NCBI GenBank assembly: GCA_014896485.1
Contig: JADBKH010000022.1
Span: forward strand, 1 to 37,268
Reading direction: 5' to 3'
Length of the DNA stretch: 37,268 nt
From: Bacillota bacterium
GTDB lineage: Bacteria > Bacillota > Bacilli > Bu12
The stretch's first letter is position 1. Each line of letters starts with the position of its first letter. Of this stretch, positions 36,360-37,268 are shown piece after piece. The notes beneath the pieces were generated by a model. The model had not been told where the DNA came from and searched no databases. It saw only the letters and a program-made list of their open reading frames with translations. Made by a program: the position numbers and the translations under genes.

Positions 36360-37114
36360 CGTACCGGCACTCCTTTTTCCCGCAGATATCCCTTCAGCGA
36401 AGCAATGCCTATTTCTCCAAAGTGAAAGACAGAAGCGGCCAGGGCCGCATCGGCACGGCCCTCTGTAAAGACCTCGTAGAAATGCTCCTTGCGCCCAGCC
36501 CCTCCGGATGCGATGACTGGGATGTGCAGTTCCTCCGAAATGGCCCGTGTGAGTGGCAGATCGTATCCATCCTTGTGACCGTCCTTATCCATGCTTGTCA
36601 ACAAGATCTCGCCGGCGCCCAACGACTCAACGCGATGGGCCCACTCCAATGCAGAAAGTCCCGTTCGTGTCCGTCCGCCATGGATCATCACTTCCCAATC
36701 GCCGGTCTGGGGTCGCAGTTTTGCGTCGATGGCGACAACCACACATTGGGATCCAAAACGGGTAGCGGCCTCTTTGACCAAGGTAGGCGTCCGCACCGCT
36801 GCCGTATTCAAGGAAACCTTGTCGGCCCCGGCCGAAAGGAGGGTTCGAATTTCCTCAACAGAAGAGATGCCGCCCCCCACCGTAAAGGGGATATAGACCG
36901 CTTCTGCTGTCCTGCGCACAACGTCGAGCAGGGTACTGCGGCCTTCGTAAGAAGCCGAGATGTCGAGAAAGACCAACTCATCGGCGCCTTCCTGATCGTA
37001 GCGCGCTGCCAAAGCGACCGGATCGCCGGCATCACGCAATCCTTGAAAGGAACGTCCCTTGACCACACGTCCCTGATCCACATCCAGACAAGGAATGATG
37101 CGTTTGGCAAGCAT
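36356..37114 (-). CDS. hisF: Imidazole glycerol-phosphate synthase subunit HisF
   Basis: A 252-residue TIM barrel, the cyclase subunit that with HisH converts PRFAR and ammonia to imidazole glycerol phosphate and AICAR. Catalytic D11 ([13 protein letters not shown]) and D130 (VVAIDAKL), phosphate-binding VGGGISS (79-85) and ASGGAGR (about 200-210) are present. Length is standard. GGGAGGT lies 9 nt before the ATG, 15 bp after hisA. The neighbour hisH is expected upstream, outside the window. Confidence 0.97.
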   Translation of the reverse strand: MLAKRIIPCLDVDQGRVVKGRSFQGLRDAGDPVALAARYDQEGADELVFLDISASYEGRSTLLDVVRRTAEAVYIPFTVGGGISSVEEIRTLLSAGADKVSLNTAAVRTPTLVKEAATRFGSQCVVVAIDAKLRPQTGDWEVMIHGGRTRTGLSALEWAHRVESLGAGEILLTSMDKDGHKDGYDLPLTRAISEELHIPVIASGGAGRKEHFYEVFTEGRADAALAASVFHFGEIGIASLKGYLREKGVPVR

Positions 37115-37129
37115 GCGCCGCTACCTCCC

Positions 37130-37268
37130 TTAGATGTCCTGCACCGACGAAATCGCCGCTTTCAGATCCATCCGGCCGTCATAGAGCGCCCGGCCGATGA
37201 TTACGCCTCGGATTCCCTGGTCGGCATACGCTGCTGCCTGCTGTACGGCCTCCAGCGAGCTCACCCCT
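37130..37268 (-). CDS. hisA: HisA (ProFAR isomerase), C-terminal end, cut by window edge
   Basis: The last 45 codons of a TIM-barrel isomerase, ending TAA at 37130-37132. The visible sequence SSLEAVQQAAAYADQG followed by GVIIGRALYDGRMDL matches the C-terminus of HisA, with the phosphate-binding helix start at GVIIGRALYDG. The product is 1-(5-phosphoribosyl)-5-[(5-phosphoribosylamino)methylideneamino]imidazole-4-carboxamide isomerase. It lies 15 bp upstream of hisF, as usual. Confidence 0.88.
   Translation of the reverse strand, partial: GVSSLEAVQQAAAYADQGIRGVIIGRALYDGRMDLKAAISSVQDI

Overview
The window looks like a chromosomal segment of a moderately high-GC, probably spore-forming Firmicute of the Bacilli type. 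The main evidence is blocks that sit close together in Bacillus subtilis: cggR-gap-pgk-tpiA-gpmI-eno, secG-rnr-smpB-ssrA, rapZ-yvcK-whiA-HPr/Crh, and hisA-hisF-hisI with a PHP-type hisJ. CggR and GlpP are Firmicute regulators. I cannot name the genus. Nearly every gene is on the minus strand, so the layout below is easiest to follow from high to low coordinates.

Right end (37268-34267): the end of a histidine operon (hisA partial, hisF, hisIE, hisJ), then a small plus-strand gene for a His/Pro/Tyr/Trp-rich protein that resembles spore-coat proteins. Oxidative-stress block (34266-32699): a PerR-type peroxide sensor is in one uninterrupted reading frame with a rubredoxin-less rubrerythrin. An internal ribosome-binding site could also give free rubrerythrin. 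A strong intrinsic terminator and a DUF3501 gene follow. This is the most unusual item in the window.

Long putative operon (32560-22599): TPR protein, UPF0182 membrane protein, bifunctional glucose/mannose-6-phosphate isomerase, fabF, rapZ, yvcK (with a hydrophobic N-terminal extension), whiA and an HPr that keeps both His15 and Ser46. Many junctions are 4-bp ATGA overlaps. It converges on a plus-strand CaCA-type antiporter (21586-22593) behind a well-formed yybP-ykoY manganese riboswitch whose P1 strand lies inside a long terminator stem.

Middle (21361-14515): an MBL-fold hydrolase, a possible 31-residue membrane protein, a YetF/DUF421 protein coupled to a low-complexity hydrophilic protein, a glutaredoxin-like protein, and a glycerol cluster glpD-glpK-glpP. 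A near-perfect 18-bp leader hairpin precedes glpD (likely GlpP target). GlpK lacks the His normally phosphorylated by HPr, and glpP is clearly AT-richer than its neighbours.

Glycolytic operon (14292-7357): cggR-gap-pgk-tpiA-gpmI-eno, with a strong promoter and a recognisable CggR operator downstream of it. Next come an OmpR-type two-component system (7261-5094), then secG-rnr-smpB-gcvH, then ssrA (tmRNA).

Left end (1-1046): the C-terminal part of a large serine recombinase on the plus strand abuts the 3' end of ssrA, and its frame continues antisense through ssrA for 54 codons. This is the edge of an integrated element at the tmRNA gene; the rest lies left of the window.
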